A stretch of 64,000 bases of DNA, from assembly GCA_024803745.1 (NCBI GenBank), contig JANJXV010000024.1, forward strand, positions 6,666,106 to 6,730,105, given 5' to 3'. Positions 59,971 through 64,000 of this stretch are shown piece by piece. Position numbers and translations under genes: made by a program. Source of the stretch: Megascapheus bottae (Eukaryota > Chordata > Mammalia > Rodentia > Geomyidae). Positions within the stretch are counted from its first letter, which is position 1, and the number at the start of each line of letters is the position of its first letter. Under the pieces are notes generated by a model. It had not been told where the DNA came from. It saw only the letters and a list, made by a program, of their open reading frames with translations, and searched no databases.

Positions 59971-62352
59971 TATATCTTCATTTAAGATATTTTTAATTTA
60001 AGATCCAGGCCTACTCCAGAGTTATTTATGAGTCTAAATTGTGTCCCCTCTAATAATCCTAGTACTGGAAAAGAACACCTTTTAGGTACATTTTGATCCA
60101 TAGTTGTTTATCTCATCTAAACAATAAAAGAATGAATTTATTAAATGTTTTCATGGTTATTCTATTTCATGTGTTGCTAGATTCTACTACCATAAATTTT
60201 TTCTGTTCTGTCTTGCTTTAAGTGCTTTAAATATCTTATATTAGATTTTAATGCCTCTCTATGTCTACTGCAATGACCTGCATTCAGAGGGCATTTGTTA
60301 TCCTTTGTTAAATGACTCAGGAAATTGGTTTAGTAAAATAGATATACTCTCAGAAGTAGTTCCAGTCCTCATAACAAAATGAAGAGTTTGAACAGAACCA
60401 TAGCCGTGGGCACTATTCTATAAAACCCTGCCTATCATCTGGCCACATGATAAATGGCAGGCTGACATACTGTTACATGTCCAATGAAAAGATATCAAAG
60501 AATTTAATAACCATAAAGTCAGTGGACTCTTAGCAAGTTCTATTTTTCCTTTCTTTTCAGAAGATTTGGAAGATCTCACATTTATCAGAGTGAGAAAACA
60601 TACCTTATGTAAGCATCTGCCACCAGGATGTGGCTTTGCTATCTTTTGTGTAGACCTGGACCATGAAATCAATTCCCTTCAGAATAACAAAAAAAATATG
60701 ACCTCAGGAAATGGAAGAGAAGTATGCTGAAATTATTCTGTGATCCAGACATTGCACAATGACATCTGTCCCAAGCTCTTCTTCCCATAGCCATATGTGC
60801 TATGGGAAGTTCCATTTAGCCAGCCCAAACTGATTGGTTGTGAATGAGCAATGAGTAGAAATTAGAAAAGTATTCACCCCCAAAACAATCATGTTGGAAA
60901 TCATAGCTTTGCCTGTTGCAACCCCTTCCTGGTTGCTCCAACTGGTTACTGAGAATTTCTTTATCTTTGTTTAGTGGCATAGATTTCTATCCACCTTGAA
61001 ATATAATCATAGCCAAGCCAATATCAATGTCTCTATTTTCAAACTGTGTTGAATCAAAAGTGGGTTATCTCCCAATTTTCTTCATTGTTATTTCTTTTTT
61101 GTTTCATTTCTCACATTTATATTTGTTCTGTGTGTGTTCAGACAACTCTTGTATCCCCCACTCTGGCAACATGTAGTGAAAAACCTTTCATACTTTTGAG
61201 TTTATATGAATGACCATATCACTTCAAATTTACTGAGAAAAAAATAAGAGGAAAATGAAGTGTAAAGATCAGTTTCTAAATGAAGAAACTAAAGTCAAAT
61301 GAAAGATAATTTACAGATCGTTTGCCAGGGGGGAAAAGAATGAAATAATTGTAGTTTTCAACTCAGCATAGACGTTCAATACTACATTAGTAAAAATTGT
61401 ATTCCTTTGGAGAGACAACAATTTTTAAATTGCATTTTCTACTAATCAAAATTCAAGATTCACTTGGTCTCCTTATACCTTTCCCTGATTTTATTTATTC
61501 AGATATGTGTGAACTTATGGAAAGAAACTGAAGGCATTTCTTCTTAAAATTTTTGAACTTTTTCTCAGATTAGTAATCTTTTAAGTAATATCCCAAATAA
61601 TAAGAAACTCAATGAATGTGATAATTGATTGGGTTATTCATTTTACCTGAGGCATCGTGAGATAATAATGTCAATATTTACCAGATCTTGAAATCTTCTT
61701 CAGGTATTATGAAAGTTTTTCTGTTCTAAGGCCCATGGAATCAATTGATGTGACTTCTGCGGCAACTAAAGTGGGACTTGAATTTAAAAATCTAGGGAAT
61801 TTTTATGCCTGCATAAATTTGAACTTAGTGAATCATAACAGTAATGTAAATTTTGAAGGTCAAGGAAAAGTCATTATGGGCTAAACAGGACATATATGAA
61901 TATGTAATAGAACAGATACTACATTTCTAGTCAGCTGCTCATGGGCCATCTGCCTGGATGGCAGGCTTGAATTGTTCACATTATGACATTGTTAACACAC
62001 GGTGATGAAATATCATGACTTGGTGACAAATGAAAGGGATGCTCAATGTGTTGATTCCTTCACTTGCCTTCAATAGTGGATGACGGTGTCTTAGACTTCT
62101 TGTTTGGCACATAGGATGAGTGAAAGCCAAGCTTTATCTATACAACCCTGATCAACAATCCTCAGAAAAACTGAATCTCAGATGAAGATTAAATAAATTA
62201 CCAATACACAGAGAAGACCTCAAAAGTTGAAGATACAACAGGGGCATGTTCCAAATCCATGTTTCAGGATTAGAAAAGCCAGTGAGATAATATTGTATTC
62301 ATCAACTTCTTTGTTCATGGCAAATTCTTTGTTGTCTATCTAAAGATAATTT
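59971..62352. other. non-coding stretch, no recognised repeat
   Basis: 2.4 kb. It may include unrecognised 5' sequence of the hAT-derived relic that follows. Otherwise no features. Confidence 0.4.
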
Positions 62353-63545
62353 TTGAAGCTCTGTTTAACTTCAGTCGAATATAGAGAAAATTCTAGAAAT
62401 CAAAGTTACTTTATTACAGAATTGGCTGCTTGGAGAACTGGCTGTCACAGCTCAAACCATGATAGACTCCATGAATTAGGAGACCAGATGCATCTGGCTA
62501 AAATCAGTGCTCTTCAGGGGAGTTCCGAAGCACAAGCTGCTCACATTGGGCCTCTTTGTGATAACGACATTATTCAGATGAGTTATGCAGTGAGTGAGAT
62601 AATTTGGAAGGCAGCTCAGGCTCATGAAAGAGGGAGTTTGTGAACAAGTTTATAGTGGCTGCTGCAGATTTTTGGTAGCACAAATAAAAATGTTTCAGAG
62701 TGTTATTTTGTCTCAGAAACCATCACATTGGAAGTAATTCAATCTGATTAATTCAAGATATTGAAAAAAAAGCACTGAAGAATTCTGCAAAAGATGTCCA
62801 CTTTTTCTCTCTGACTTGAGATGAGACAATAGACATAACAAGCATTGTCCAACTGGCCATTTTCATTGTGAGGATAACTGCCAAGTTTGACATGCAAAAG
62901 GAACTGCTGTCACTGGAAATCAAGCATGACACCCAGGCAAGACCTTCTTTGAGAGACTTGTTAATTTAAAGACTTGAGTTAACATTTGAAAAGTTATGTG
63001 GTCTTATTACAACTGGGGCTGCAGCAGTTGAGGGCTCACAAAAAGTTAATTGTATTTGTCAAGAACAAATGCAATCATCTGAGTCTTGGTCCGCCTAATT
63101 TAATTACATGCCACTGAATCATACTCAGGGAATATCTCTGTGTATGTCTCAATAACATGATGTCAACACTAGTGTTGCGCATAAATTTTGTCAAACGCAC
63201 AAATTTAACGGTGCAAGAGGTTGGTGTAATGATTTTGATTCTGAGTCCAGTGACCTTGTTTCTCACTTTGAAGTGTGATGGCTGAGTCATAGGAACATGC
63301 TCTTGGAGCTTTACAAACTGCAGGATGCAGTTAAGCAGTTTGTGGAGACGAAGGGAGTGTTTTCTCAGAAAACTCAATGATAGCAGGTGGTTTTGTGATG
63401 TGGAGTCCACGATGGACATACCCACATACCTTTCAGATTTGAATAATCAAGCTCCGGGGCCCCAACTAGCTCCTCAGCGACTTGCTTTCAAAGGAAAATT
63501 ATGTGAACTTAAAATAAAGCTGTGGAAAGTACAAATCATTACCCT
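62353..63545 (+). pseudogene. hAT-family transposase-derived pseudogene
   Basis: A decayed copy of a hAT-type transposase, the kind domesticated in GTF2IRD2-, ZBED- and FAM200-like proteins. In order: a first open segment (62353-62643) ending in a possible N-terminal helical region; the RNase H-like core start DETIDITSIVQLAIFI (62820-62867) and KFDMQKELLSLE; ITTGAAAVEGSQKV (63006-63047); a CH-x-II-containing stretch (63109 on); INFVKRTNL; then EV-stop-WLSHRNMLLEL (63270-63311), where the usual arginine of the EVRWLS motif is a TGA; and finally DSRWFCDVESTMDIPTYLSD. Reading frame changes at least three times and several in-frame stops are present, so no protein is made. It could be a DNA-transposon fossil or a dead copy of a domesticated gene. 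No terminal inverted repeats were identified. Confidence 0.82.
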
Positions 63546-64000
63546 ATGATCCTGAAACCCCACCCTAACGGAATTTATCCAATGGAACATGCCAATTGGC
63601 TTTTATCCAATAGAACAGAACCAAAGTTCCAGTAAAGCTACCAACACAATGGTACATCTCACCATAAGCTAAGACATGCAATCAGCGCAGATGACCCTCA
63701 GAGGATGAAAGGTTAAAAAATGTAGTGAATATATACAAAGGGGATTTTATCCATTAGTTAGAAAGAATTATATTGGATCATTCATAAGGAATTGGAAAAA
63801 AATGATTTTAAGTCAAGTAAGCCAGACCCAGAAAAACAAAGATTGCATGGTTTCCTTCATTTGTTGTAGATAGAATATACGTGTAGATCTGTAAGTAATC
63901 ACATTGGATGGTATGAAGGTGGTTCTTACAAATGATTACAAATTCATTGCAAATGATTAACTGAGGTATAGTAAACTATAGAGAGGGCTAAAATAATATA
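63546..64000. other. non-coding stretch at the window end
   Basis: No recognised feature. The TATCCAATGGAACATG/TATCCAATAGAACAGA near-repeat (about 63567-63616) is a minor local duplication. Confidence 0.4.

Noticed and set aside
1..64000. CRISPR arrays, bacterial operons, phage or plasmid features
   Set aside because: The sequence is vertebrate nuclear DNA. The only regular arrays are microsatellites without spacer structure.
1..64000. Intact tRNA, snRNA, 7SK, Y RNA or rRNA genes
   Set aside because: No full-length motif sets were seen. tRNA-like A/B boxes all fall within SINEs.
1..64000. Endogenous retrovirus provirus or paired LTRs
   Set aside because: No gag/pol-like frames, primer-binding site or duplicated LTR pair was found. 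The old repeats at 5.3, 17.8 and 25.6 kb are unassigned single fragments.

Overview
This is nuclear DNA of a mammal, most likely a geomyoid rodent (kangaroo rat, pocket mouse or pocket gopher relative). The sequence is AT-rich and CpG-poor, full of simple repeats, and has no operons or long open frames. Its commonest short repeats are a dimeric SINE with a tRNA/ID-like left half and a second right half, which fits the IDL-Geo family described from Geomyoidea, and a SINE with a B1-like left half joined to the same right half. The genus is not resolved.

I see no complete protein-coding gene. Nearly every open frame is chance, microsatellite translation or repeat. The protein-derived sequences are relics: LINE-1 ORF2 C-termini on the minus strand near 14.1-14.95 kb and 52.8-53.1 kb, and a decayed hAT-type transposase on the plus strand at 62.35-63.55 kb. 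Three short minus-strand stretches near 0.6-4.7 kb have coding-like frames bounded by canonical splice signals. They are offered only as candidate exons of an unidentified gene. The window is best read as intergenic or deep intronic.

Layout. 0-7 kb: (ATCT)n, candidate exons, SINEs, and a LINE-1 3' end carrying a second LINE-1 nested in opposite orientation. 7-19 kb: CA/GT repeats, LINE-1 3' ends including a 1.24 kb copy with an 11-bp target-site duplication, and MIR. 19-26 kb: SINEs, MIR, B1 fragments and a very old antisense LINE-1 of about 1.75 kb. 26-36.5 kb: mostly unique AT-rich sequence with a purine microsatellite block, older LINE-1 3' ends and a LINE-1 inverted in the twin-priming pattern. 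38-40 kb: a SINE cluster with two successive insertions at one target site. 40-50 kb: older LINE-1 ends, B1-Geo SINEs, and a Tigger-like DNA transposon hit by a SINE. 50.2-53.1 kb: a compound LINE-1 structure flanked by an 18-bp direct repeat and enclosing a 1.8 kb, GC/CpG-richer segment, possibly a 3' transduction. 53.4-62.3 kb: largely unique. 62.35-63.55 kb: the transposase relic.

The elements form layers of age. MIR, L2-like, MER5-like, Tigger-like and the old LINE-1 are deeply diverged. Intermediate rodent LINE-1 3' ends come next. The youngest layer is geomyoid-type LINE-1 and the two SINE families, several with intact target-site duplications. LINE-1 of this lineage presumably mobilised the SINEs. 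All family assignments are from remembered consensus patterns, not a database search.
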